Made by a program: the position numbers and the translations under genes. A stretch of 16,813 nt of DNA, taken from Candidatus Peregrinibacteria bacterium. GTDB taxonomy: Bacteria > Patescibacteriota > Gracilibacteria > Peribacterales > Peribacteraceae. Shown in pieces: positions 7,585-13,641 of this stretch; within the stretch, counting starts at the first letter, position 1, and each line of letters opens with the position of its first letter. The DNA lies in NCBI GenBank assembly GCA_030638845.1, contig DAOWDW010000068.1:1-16813 (forward strand). Reading direction: 5' to 3'. A model generated the notes under the pieces. That model was not told where the DNA came from, ran no database searches, and saw only the letters and a program-made list of their open reading frames with translations.

Positions 7585-7632
7585 AATAAAACAATGAAGC
7601 AATATAGTAAACCGCTTGCGTATTGCTTTATT
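7585..7632 (-). terminator. Repeat-derived hairpin after rpsR
   Basis: The arms 7593-7604 (AATGAAGCAATA) and 7621-7632 (TATTGCTTTATT) pair at 11 of 12 positions, with an inner palindrome CGCTTGCG (7613-7620) in the loop. On the minus strand the right arm overlaps the rpsR stop codon, and the hairpin is followed by GTTTTATTTATT, a T-rich tail. This is the best rho-independent terminator candidate in the window. The left arm is made of octads AATAAAAC/AATGAAGC, the same family as at 11485-11548. Confidence 0.5.
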
Positions 7633-7864
7633 TCCTATAGGAGAGCATCCCCATAAATCTTGCCCTTTCAACAGAGGTTTTAAGCATTTTTTGGTGCTTA
7701 AGGCAGATTCCTGTGTAGTAACGTTTCATTATATTACCGAAGTAATCTACAAATGGTTTCATTGTTGGGTAATCTTTCCAATCGATATATTTTACCTCCT
7801 TGTCGCAGAAGGGGCATTTTTTTGCTCTAGGATCTGTGCGTTTTTCTTGTTGTTTCTTATGCAT
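7628..7864 (-). CDS. rpsR: 30S ribosomal protein S18
   Basis: S18 binds the platform of the 30S subunit together with S6. The protein has 78 residues, normal for the family, with YIDWKDYPTMKPFV (26-39) and CLKHQKMLKTSVERARFMGMLSYR matching the conserved core and C-terminus. A zinc-ribbon set is present: C17-x2-C20 (CPFC) and C54-x2-H57 (CLKH). This is the C+ form found in some lineages, while many bacteria have lost these ligands. It follows rpsF by 19 bases, and the ssb gene that usually sits between rpsF and rpsR is absent. No rplI (L9) follows; the next gene downstream is yebC. No Shine-Dalgarno sequence precedes the ATG, so it probably relies on coupling with rpsF. Confidence 0.95.
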   Translation of the reverse strand: MHKKQQEKRTDPRAKKCPFCDKEVKYIDWKDYPTMKPFVDYFGNIMKRYYTGICLKHQKMLKTSVERARFMGMLSYRK

Positions 7865-7883
7865 GGTAAAGTTTCGGAAAATT

Positions 7884-8453
7884 TTATAAATCTAGTTCAT
7901 CATCGGAAATAATTTTATCTAACTGCTCGGAGAGTTTTTTCTCTTCCAAAGGTGTAGCTTCACTTTTTTTAACTGGAGCTTTCTTTTCGTTTTCAGTTCG
8001 TTTTACTTGGCGTTTTGCTTTATCTGCTACTTGCTTCTTAATTTTTTCTTCTTTTTCTCGGGTGCGTCTTTCAGATTCTGTTTCTCTGTTACTTATCCAT
8101 TCTTGATAATCTTTAGAAAACTTAACTACTTCGTATCCTTTTGGTGGTTTTACAATAAGGTGACGCAATGCTCCTGGTAATATTCTAAGAGCTTCATCTA
8201 TTTCTTTTATTTTCAAAGGATCTATTTCGTAGTAATAAATAATGAAATTACCTTCGTTATATCCTTCTATATTGTAAGCAAGTCCGCGATTTCCCCATTT
8301 ATCAGATTCTATGAGTTTGGCATCTGCTTCTTTAAATATTGTATCAATTTCATCTAAAATATTCTTTTCCTCCTTTTGATTTATAGGGAAAGGATAAAGC
8401 ACGGCTACCTCGTAAACACGTACATCTTCGGATGATGGTTGTAATTTTGGCAT
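7884..8453 (-). CDS. rpsF: 30S ribosomal protein S6 with long charged C-terminal tail
   Basis: S6 forms a heterodimer with S18 on the 30S subunit. The ferredoxin-like core covers about residues 10-115, with family features VYEVAVLYPF (13-22), WGNRGLAYNIEGYNEGNFIIYYYEI (53-77) and ALRILPGALRHLIVK (88-102). Beyond about residue 120 the protein continues for about 70 residues rich in Lys, Glu and Arg, predicted mainly as a charged helix or disordered tail; typical S6 is 95-135 residues. The tail could bind rRNA or another protein. The gene leads the rpsF-rpsR unit. Its leader carries a short strong hairpin ending 8 bases before the ATG and no Shine-Dalgarno sequence. A TTGACG-17-TACAGT promoter lies about 57 bases upstream of the ATG. 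Confidence 0.93.
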   Translation of the reverse strand: MPKLQPSSEDVRVYEVAVLYPFPINQKEEKNILDEIDTIFKEADAKLIESDKWGNRGLAYNIEGYNEGNFIIYYYEIDPLKIKEIDEALRILPGALRHLIVKPPKGYEVVKFSKDYQEWISNRETESERRTREKEEKIKKQVADKAKRQVKRTENEKKAPVKKSEATPLEEKKLSEQLDKIISDDELDL

Positions 8454-8461
8454 AAAGATTC

Positions 8462-8475
8462 TTGGGTAAACCCAA
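8462..8475 (-). promoter_or_regulatory. Hairpin in the rpsF leader
   Basis: TTGGGTAAACCCAA is a perfect inverted repeat (arms TTGGGT and ACCCAA, two-base centre) in the untranslated leader of rpsF, 8 bases from the ATG. It would hide the region where a ribosome normally docks. rpsF leaders in several phyla carry an RNA structure bound by S6:S18 for autoregulation, but I do not see that motif's conserved features clearly here. Confidence 0.35.
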
Positions 8476-8509
8476 CATCTAAAGTGAAGCTGGGGAAATC
8501 AGTACGCAA

Positions 8510-8538
8510 ACTGTATGTATAATGGGAAATTGCGTCAA
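8510..8538 (-). promoter_or_regulatory. Promoter for rpsF-rpsR (TTGACG-17-TACAGT)
   Basis: On the minus strand the -35 is TTGACG (8533-8538, 5/6) and the -10 is TACAGT (8510-8515, 4/6), with a 17-base spacer. It predicts a leader of about 50 bases holding the hairpin at 8462-8475. Confidence 0.45.
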
Positions 8539-8587
8539 GAAAACAGGAGAGAAAATAAAAAAAATAAAGTAAATGCGAAAATAAAAG

Positions 8588-8627
8588 AAATGAAAGAAAT
8601 CAAGGTAATCCTTTAATCCTATTAATC
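8588..8627. repeat. Degenerate octad tract
   Basis: Five 8-base blocks (AAATGAAA, GAAATCAA, GGTAATCC, TTTAATCC, TATTAATC). The last three share TAATC in the same phase, which is the main support; the first two are weaker. Confidence 0.35.
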
Positions 8628-8697
8628 AAGGTTTAAAATAAATATATTACAATGTAACACAAGAATATTTAAATGTGTGACAACGTAACACAAATGA

Positions 8698-8746
8698 GAT
8701 ACAAGACTCAAGCATCTCTTGCATCAAATATCTTGTGTCTGAGTCT
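8698..8746. repeat. Heptad tract with stem-loop after ahcY
   Basis: Seven 7-base blocks begin GATACAA, GACTCAA and end TTGTGTC, TGAGTCT. The first and last parts are reverse complements: 8698-8706 pairs with 8731-8739 over 9 positions with one G-T pair, and AGACTCA (8704-8710) is the exact complement of TGAGTCT (8740-8746) as an alternative. It lies about 45 bases after the ahcY stop and could terminate that transcript. Confidence 0.45.
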
Positions 8747-8791
8747 ATTATTATTGACACATTGATTTCACTGTCTTCATTGTTTTATTCT

Positions 8792-10045
8792 TTAGGTTCC
8801 TTCCTCCCAACTCGCAAGATATTTAACTTGCTCTTCAGTTAGCTCATCAATTTCTAAATCCATAGCATTAAGTTGTAATGCAGATATTTCGTCATCAATT
8901 TCCGAAGGAAGTGTAACAACATCACATGGAAGATTCCCTTTATTTTTTACAAGATACTCACATGCAAGTGCTTGCCCGCAGAAAGATAAACTCATTACTT
9001 CGCTAGGGTGTCCTTCTGCCGATGCTAAATTAACTAATCTTCCTTCTCCTGCTACGTATATAACTCTTCCATCCTTTTGAACGTATTCATCTAAATAGTG
9101 TCTAACACGACGTTTAGATGCAGACATTTCCTCTAGACCTTGCATGTCTATCTCGTTATCGAAGTGACCAGAATTTGCCAGTATTACAGAGTCCTTCATT
9201 TTATTTATATGCTCTGTTCTAATTACATGCTTGTTTCCTGTAACTGTTACAAATATATCTCCAAGTTGCGCTGCATCTTCCATTTTCATTACACGATGAC
9301 CGTCCATACCAGCTTGAAGCGCAGCAAAGTTATCTACTTCTGTAACAAGTACATTTGCACCAAGTCCTTTTGCTCTCATAGAAACACCTTTACCACAGCT
9401 TCCATACCCTACAACTACAACTGTTTTTCCTGCGATTAATATGTTTGTAGATCTTAATATTCCATCAAATGTGGACTGTCCTGTCCCGTAATAGTTATCC
9501 ATAAGATGTTTTGTCTTATTATCATTTACAGCAACCATAGGAATTTTTAGTGCTCCATCTTTTTGCATTGCATGTAATCTAATTATTCCCGTTGTTGTTT
9601 CTTCGCATCCTCCAATAATATCTGGTAATTGCTCAGGATATTTTTGATGAATAAGGGTAACAAGATCACATCCATCATCAATTGTAATTTGTGGCGTGGT
9701 TAAAGCTACTTCATTTAAAAACTTATAATAATCTTCGGAGGATTCTCCTTTGTAGCCCCAAACCTCTATACTTTCTTCTTCTGCAAGAGCCGCCGCTACA
9801 TCATCTTGTGTACTTAAAGGATTACATCCAGTAATAGCAACTTTTGCTCCCCCATCTCTTAAAGTACGAACAAGTACACCTGTTTCTTTCGTAACATGAA
9901 GTGCCAATCCGATAGTCAAACCTTCAAAAGGCTTTTCTTTAGAAAAACGTTCTCTTACTTTCATAAGTGCACCCATGCGTTTTTCAGCAATTTCTAAATT
10001 CATACGACCTTGGTCAGCTAATGTTGGATCTTTAATAGAAGACAT
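8792..10045 (-). CDS. ahcY: S-adenosylhomocysteine hydrolase
   Basis: The enzyme splits S-adenosylhomocysteine, the by-product of methyl transfer, into homocysteine and adenosine using bound NAD. At 417 residues it is the short type: it lacks the roughly 40-residue insertion and the C-terminal YRY end of the long bacterial and eukaryotic forms, and resembles enzymes from archaea and thermophiles. Recognisable sites are H50/T52 (LALHVTKETG), GCNPLSTQDD (73-82), E149 in CEETTTG, K179/D183/N184 in TKHLMDNYYGTGQST, the NAD loop GYGSCGKG (213-220), H294 in NSGHFDNEI and H346 in EGHPSEVMS. All catalytic positions appear intact. It shares its direction with ugd upstream. An extended -10 lies 22 bases before the ATG. 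The product adenosine is a likely substrate of the PfkB kinase at 11586. Confidence 0.95.
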   Translation of the reverse strand: MSSIKDPTLADQGRMNLEIAEKRMGALMKVRERFSKEKPFEGLTIGLALHVTKETGVLVRTLRDGGAKVAITGCNPLSTQDDVAAALAEEESIEVWGYKGESSEDYYKFLNEVALTTPQITIDDGCDLVTLIHQKYPEQLPDIIGGCEETTTGIIRLHAMQKDGALKIPMVAVNDNKTKHLMDNYYGTGQSTFDGILRSTNILIAGKTVVVVGYGSCGKGVSMRAKGLGANVLVTEVDNFAALQAGMDGHRVMKMEDAAQLGDIFVTVTGNKHVIRTEHINKMKDSVILANSGHFDNEIDMQGLEEMSASKRRVRHYLDEYVQKDGRVIYVAGEGRLVNLASAEGHPSEVMSLSFCGQALACEYLVKNKGNLPCDVVTLPSEIDDEISALQLNAMDLEIDELTEEQVKYLASWEEGT

Positions 10046-10067
10046 AAGTATTTTGGAAAGTAGATGA

Positions 10068-10076
10068 AGTGTAGCA
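10068..10076 (-). promoter_or_regulatory. Extended -10 promoter for ahcY
   Basis: The minus strand reads TGCTACACT, 22 bases upstream of the ahcY ATG. The same GCTACACTT string forms the presumed -10 of ugd. Its outer base touches the AAATCCG repeat tract, so the repeat occupies the spacer and -35 region; no -35 is visible. Confidence 0.35.
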
Positions 10077-10103
10077 AATCCGAAATCCGAAATCCGAAAT
10101 CCG
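10076..10103. repeat. Perfect (AAATCCG)x4 tandem heptad repeat
   Basis: Four exact consecutive copies of AAATCCG, followed by AATACTTT. It is the most regular of the 7/8-base repeats in the window. It sits between the ugd stop and the ahcY -10 element. Confidence 0.9.
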
Positions 10104-10134
10104 AATACTTTTTTTCTTCATTTCCTTCATTTCT

Positions 10135-11439
10135 TTATATTCCAATTCCAACATATTTAAGACCTGCATCTTTAACTTCTTCTGGTTCGTAAACATTTCT
10201 TCCGTCAAATAAAATATTTCCTTTCATAGCATTTTTAACTTCCGTAAAATCAATTCCTCTAAATACATCCCATTCCGTGAGAAGAACTACAACATCTGCA
10301 TTATTAACTGCATCTAAAGCCGAATCTGAATATTCTACATTTGCATGAAGTTTTTTTGCATTTTCCGCAGCAACAGGATCAAATGCTTTTACCTTATGTC
10401 CATTTTTTTCAAATAGCTCAATAGCATCTGAACTTGGAGACTCCCTCATATCATCTGTTCTTGGTTTAAAACTAAGCCCCCACAAAGCTACTGTCGCTTT
10501 CTCTGGCAAAGAATCTAAAATCTTTTTGAAGAATCGCGTTCTTTGATGATTGTTTATCTCATGCGTTGCATTTACTAAAGGTAAAGGAATGCCAATTTCT
10601 TTGCTAAGTGCTATTAAAGCTTTTACATCTTTAGGAAAACAACTTCCACCATATCCAACTCCTGCGTGTAAAAATCTAGGTCCAATACGTTCGTCTAGTC
10701 CCATTCCAGTTGCAATACTTCTTACATTTGCACCAGTTTTTTCACAAAGCTCAGAAAGCATATTTATAAATGAAATCTTATTAGCTAAAAATGCATTACT
10801 TGCATACTTAACTATTTCTGCACTTTCTCTATTCATATGTAAAAGTGGCTTTCCTACCCTTGTAAGAGGCTGATATAGCTCATCAATCATTTCTTTTGCC
10901 CAAGTACTGTTATTTATTCCCACAACTATTCTATCTGGCTGAAGGGTATCTCTTACTGCAGAACCTTCTCTTAAAAATTCTGGATTTGAAATAACTGGAA
11001 TTTGAATATCCATTCCTCGCTCTTTTAGAACTTGCGCAATTTGATCTTCACACTTCTTTCCTGTGCCAACAGGAACAGTAGACTTGTTTACAAAAACAAG
11101 ATTTTTGTCTGCATTTTCTGCCACGGTTTTTGCAACAATAAATACTGCCTTTAGGTCCGCAGAAAAATCTTCGTTTGGCGGAGTTGCAACTGCACTAAAT
11201 ACAACATCACTCTTTGGTAAAGCCTCTTTTAAGTCTGTTGTAAAAGAAAGTCTTCCTGCATCTATATTTCTTTTAAGTAGTTCTTCTAACCCTAGTTCGT
11301 AAATAATACATTCTCCATTTTTTAGTTTTTTAACTTTCTCTTCATCTATATCTACTCCAATAACTGTATGCCCTAATTCTGCAAAACATGCAGCAGAAAC
11401 CAATCCTACATAACCGGTGCCAACAACTGCCAAATTCAT
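10135..11439 (-). CDS. ugd: UDP-glucose 6-dehydrogenase
   Basis: The enzyme oxidises UDP-glucose to UDP-glucuronate with two NAD. The protein is 434 residues, normal for the family. It has the N-terminal NAD-binding GTGYVGLVSAACFAELGH (7-24), STVPVGTG (120-127), SNPEFLREGSAVRDTLQPDR (151-170), and the catalytic cysteine C267 in GVGYGGSCFPKD. The C-terminal UDP-binding domain includes LWGLSFKPRTDDMRESPS. I place the start at ATG 11439 because the NAD-binding strand begins there; the in-frame extension upstream to 11502 is encoded by octad repeat sequence. A -10-like TACACT ends 6 bases upstream. It diverges from the kinase/epimerase pair; that epimerase uses this enzyme's product. The family also includes enzymes for other UDP-sugars, but UDP-glucose is most likely. 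Confidence 0.93.
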   Translation of the reverse strand: MNLAVVGTGYVGLVSAACFAELGHTVIGVDIDEEKVKKLKNGECIIYELGLEELLKRNIDAGRLSFTTDLKEALPKSDVVFSAVATPPNEDFSADLKAVFIVAKTVAENADKNLVFVNKSTVPVGTGKKCEDQIAQVLKERGMDIQIPVISNPEFLREGSAVRDTLQPDRIVVGINNSTWAKEMIDELYQPLTRVGKPLLHMNRESAEIVKYASNAFLANKISFINMLSELCEKTGANVRSIATGMGLDERIGPRFLHAGVGYGGSCFPKDVKALIALSKEIGIPLPLVNATHEINNHQRTRFFKKILDSLPEKATVALWGLSFKPRTDDMRESPSSDAIELFEKNGHKVKAFDPVAAENAKKLHANVEYSDSALDAVNNADVVVLLTEWDVFRGIDFTEVKNAMKGNILFDGRNVYEPEEVKDAGLKYVGIGI

Positions 11440-11445
11440 AATTAA

Positions 11446-11451
11446 AGTGTA
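11446..11451 (-). promoter_or_regulatory. -10 element for ugd
   Basis: The minus strand reads TACACT (4/6) 6 bases before the ATG, in the context GCTACACTT shared with ahcY. No good -35 is seen. This is weak on its own but fits the spacing seen at five other genes. Confidence 0.35.
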
Positions 11452-11484
11452 GCGGATTTTATAGTTGTTTAAAGTAACAAAGTG

Positions 11485-11548
11485 AATAAAACAATGAAAC
11501 ATTGTTTTATTGCTTCATTGTTTTATTGCTTTATTGCCTCATTTCCCT
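11485..11548. repeat. Octad repeats with perfect 11-bp stem between ugd and the kinase
   Basis: Two octads AATAAAAC/AATGAAAC (11485-11500) are followed directly by six octads in the opposite sense (ATTGTTTT, ATTGCTTC, ATTGTTTT, ATTGCTTT, ATTGCCTC, ATTTCCCT; 11501-11548). The junction forms a perfect 11-bp stem (11485-11495 with 11501-11511) with a 5-base loop. The tract lies upstream of both divergent genes. As 8 is not a multiple of 3, it leaves frames open on both strands and creates false upstream starts for both genes. Confidence 0.8.
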
Positions 11549-11585
11549 GCTAAACTATTTTCAGCATTTATCTTCCTTATTATCT

Positions 11586-12521
11586 ATGCCTAAAATCTTC
11601 ATTACCGGCTCTATAGCTTTTGACTACCTTCTTTCATATGATGGATCATTCACTGAAAGTATTAAAACTGATGCATTAAAAGATTTATCTCTTGCCTTTG
11701 TTACTCCACATATGGAAAAACAATTTGGTGGAACAGGTGCAAACATTGCATGGAATCTTAAATTACTTGGTGGAGATCCCTTCCTTGCATCTAGTGTTGG
11801 AGAAGATGGAAAATCTTATATTGAAAGATTATCTGAATTTGATATAGATACTCGTGCTATAGAAATAGTAGATAACGCCATAACTGCAACAGCAATATTG
11901 GCAACAGATACAAACGAACAGCATATAATCTTTTTCCACCCAGGAGCAGATGCGCTTGGGAGTTGGACAAATGTTAATGAGTACAAAGATTTGGCTTCTT
12001 ATGCCATTGTTTCCCCACGAGACATTCCTGCAATGCAAAAAGCATTTGAGTGGTGTTTATCTTCCTCTATTCCTGTTTTATTTGACCCAGGACAACAGAT
12101 TTCCTCTTTTGCAGACGATGAATTAAACAGAATGATAGAAAAATCTAACTCAGTTATTGCAAATTCATATGAATGGAAATTAATCTCTGAAAAAATAAAT
12201 TCTTCTCCAGAAGAAATTTCTAAAAAGATTGATTTTGCAATTGTTACACAAGGAGAAGACGGTGCAGATGTTTATGTTAAAGGAGATAAGACACATGTTT
12301 CCGCATGTAAACCTAAGAAAGTTATAAATCCAACTGGCGCAGGAGATGCTTTTAGAGCAGGTCTTCTGTATGGACTTGGTAATAAATTAAATCTTAATGA
12401 ATCTGTTAAGCTTGGTGCAGCTATGGGGTCATTTGTTGTAGAAATAACAGGAACACAGCTCGAAAATTTTGATCGTAAAATGCTGGAAAAAAGAATAGAA
12501 AAAACATATGGAATAAATTAA
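11586..12521 (+). CDS. PfkB-family kinase, probable adenosine kinase
   Basis: A ribokinase/PfkB fold kinase of 311 residues. It has the N-terminal strand ITGSIAFDYLL (6-16) with D13, the GG motif in FGGTGANIAWNLKLLGG (47-63), an NxxE motif (NSYE, 193-196) and the ATP/anion-hole motif NPTGAGDAFRAG (248-259) with the catalytic base D254. The GSIAFDY start and FGGTGAN form resemble the PfkB group usually annotated as adenosine or nucleoside kinases. Together with ahcY two genes away, adenosine phosphorylation to AMP is the best guess; ribose, fructose or another sugar cannot be excluded. The start at ATG 11586 removes a 28-residue extension encoded by octad repeats. Upstream TGCTAAACT (11548-11556) could be an extended -10. 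It is followed by the epimerase 101 bases on. Confidence 0.85.
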   Translation: MPKIFITGSIAFDYLLSYDGSFTESIKTDALKDLSLAFVTPHMEKQFGGTGANIAWNLKLLGGDPFLASSVGEDGKSYIERLSEFDIDTRAIEIVDNAITATAILATDTNEQHIIFFHPGADALGSWTNVNEYKDLASYAIVSPRDIPAMQKAFEWCLSSSIPVLFDPGQQISSFADDELNRMIEKSNSVIANSYEWKLISEKINSSPEEISKKIDFAIVTQGEDGADVYVKGDKTHVSACKPKKVINPTGAGDAFRAGLLYGLGNKLNLNESVKLGAAMGSFVVEITGTQLENFDRKMLEKRIEKTYGIN

Positions 12522-12545
12522 TGAAGCAATCGCAAGCGATTCATT
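12520..12545 (+). terminator. Hairpin after the kinase gene
   Basis: AATCGC (12528-12533) and GCGATT (12536-12541) form a perfect stem around AA, with outer AATG/CATT pairing (12520-12523 with 12542-12545) across a 4-base bulge. It begins within the kinase stop codon. No T run follows directly, so termination is uncertain. The string AATGAAGCAAT and the core CGCAAGCG also occur after rpsR. Confidence 0.4.
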
Positions 12546-12560
12546 AGTAATCTATATATT

Positions 12561-12600
12561 GTTGCATTGTTTCATTGTTTTATTGTTTTATTTCTTTGTT
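12561..12600. repeat. Octad repeat upstream of the epimerase gene
   Basis: Five 8-base units: GTTGCATT, GTTTCATT, GTTTTATT, GTTTTATT, TCTTTGTT. They belong to the same ATTGTTTT family as 11485-11548, here in one orientation only. They create an in-frame false start for the epimerase at 12575. Confidence 0.75.
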
Positions 12601-12607
12601 CAACCAC

Positions 12608-12616
12608 TGTTATACT
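12608..12616 (+). promoter_or_regulatory. Extended -10 promoter for the epimerase gene
   Basis: TGTTATACT is a TG-extended -10 with 5/6 matches to TATAAT, then 6 bases, then ATG 12623. No clear -35 is present, as the upstream sequence is octad repeat. A leaderless transcript is predicted. Confidence 0.45.
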
Positions 12617-12622
12617 AATATC

Positions 12623-13594
12623 ATGCGCATTTTACTAACAGGTTCCGCTGGATTTATTGGCTTTCACACTTCAAAAGCTTTGCTTGAGCGTGGAGATACC
12701 GTAATAGGTTTTGATAATTTTAATGGATATTATGATCCAAAACTTAAAAGAAGAAGAAATGAGATACTAGAAAAATATGAAAATTTCACATGTGTAAAAG
12801 GAGATTTAAAAGATAAAGATGCACTAAAAAAAGTATTTGAAAAAATGATGGAAGGATCAAAAAAAGAAGATACAAGAGTATGTCATTTGGCAGCGCAAGC
12901 TGGTGTTCGTCATTCTATAGATCATCCAGAAGAATTTATATCCGACAATATTGGAGGTACTCAAAATATTCTTGATTTGTGTAAAGATTTTGATACTGGT
13001 GGATTAATTTACGCTAGTTCTAGCTCTGTTTACGGAGATACTAAGCAATCACCCTTCCACGAAGAATTAAATACAGATCACCAAGTTTCACTTTATGGAA
13101 TGAGTAAAAAAGCAAACGAACTTCAGGCAAGCGTGTATCACAATTTATTTGGACTACATACAACAGGTCTTAGATTTTTCACAGTATACGGACCATGGGG
13201 AAGACCAGACATGGCACTATATTTGTTTGCAAATTGGATAAGCAAAGAAGAACCTATGCAAATTTTTGGACAAGGGAAAATGAGAAGAGACTTTACGTTT
13301 ATAGATGACATAGTTGCTGGAATTCTTGCATCTATAGATAAAAACTATCCAAACGAAGTATTTAATTTAGGAGGAGATAAAACAGAAGAACTAATGGACT
13401 ACGTAGCTACAGTAGAAAAAAGTTTGGGCAAAAAAGGAGAGAAAGAATTTTTACCTATGCAACAGGGAGACGTAGTGCAAACCTCTGCGAATGTAGATAA
13501 AGCAAGAAAAATGCTTGGATATGACCCAAAAACCCACATAAGTGAAGGAATACCAAAATTTATTGAGTGGTATAAGGAATATCATAAAATATAG
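12623..13594 (+). CDS. NAD-dependent epimerase, probable UDP-glucuronate 4-epimerase
   Basis: An extended short-chain dehydrogenase/reductase of 323 residues. The NAD loop TGSAGFIG (6-13) is followed by FDNFNGYYDPKLKRRR (30-45), a stretch typical of UDP-glucuronate 4-epimerases (the CapI/LspL type) rather than GalE. The catalytic set is S132-S135 in ASSSSVYG and Y158-x3-K162 in SLYGMSKK. FFTVYGPWGRPDMALYLF (185-202) and KMRRDFTFIDDIV (219-231) also match that subgroup. It would convert UDP-glucuronate, the product of Ugd just upstream, to UDP-galacturonate for surface polysaccharide. I chose ATG 12623 because the first strand starts there and an extended -10 sits 6 bases upstream; the longer frame from 12575 is repeat sequence. 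Another UDP-hexose substrate is possible. Confidence 0.85.
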   Translation: MRILLTGSAGFIGFHTSKALLERGDTVIGFDNFNGYYDPKLKRRRNEILEKYENFTCVKGDLKDKDALKKVFEKMMEGSKKEDTRVCHLAAQAGVRHSIDHPEEFISDNIGGTQNILDLCKDFDTGGLIYASSSSVYGDTKQSPFHEELNTDHQVSLYGMSKKANELQASVYHNLFGLHTTGLRFFTVYGPWGRPDMALYLFANWISKEEPMQIFGQGKMRRDFTFIDDIVAGILASIDKNYPNEVFNLGGDKTEELMDYVATVEKSLGKKGEKEFLPMQQGDVVQTSANVDKARKMLGYDPKTHISEGIPKFIEWYKEYHKI

Positions 13595-13635
13595 GAATAA
13601 GGGATAGGGAATATGGGAAATAAGATAAGGATATT
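13594..13635. repeat. Heptad repeat after the epimerase gene
   Basis: Blocks GGAATAA, GGGATAG, GGAATAT, GGGAAAT, AAGATAA, GGATATT start at the last base of the epimerase stop codon. All keep GGRATAT-like form in a 7-base phase. The sequence resembles the tract at 3368-3402. Confidence 0.55.
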
Positions 13636-13641
13636 TTTATT

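Larger units (their letters stand above)
8454..8791. other. 338-base gene-free region between rpsF and ahcY
   Basis: No convincing reading frame or tRNA was seen. From right to left it holds a CTTCATTGTTTTATTC octad fragment (8775-8790, shared with 11485-11548), a foldable heptad tract (8698-8746), two related TGTAACACAA/CGTAACACAA segments (about 8654-8692), a taatc octad tract (8588-8627), and the rpsF promoter and leader (8454-8538). It would be the 3' region of ahcY followed by the rpsF control region. The region is AT-rich. Confidence 0.5.

Noticed and set aside
8454..8791. A tRNA or small RNA gene in the longest gap
   Set aside because: No cloverleaf or conserved tRNA bases were found; the foldable parts are heptad repeats.
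10076..10103. CRISPR-like array in the tandem repeats
   Set aside because: Units of 7-8 bases are contiguous with no spacers, and no cas genes are present.
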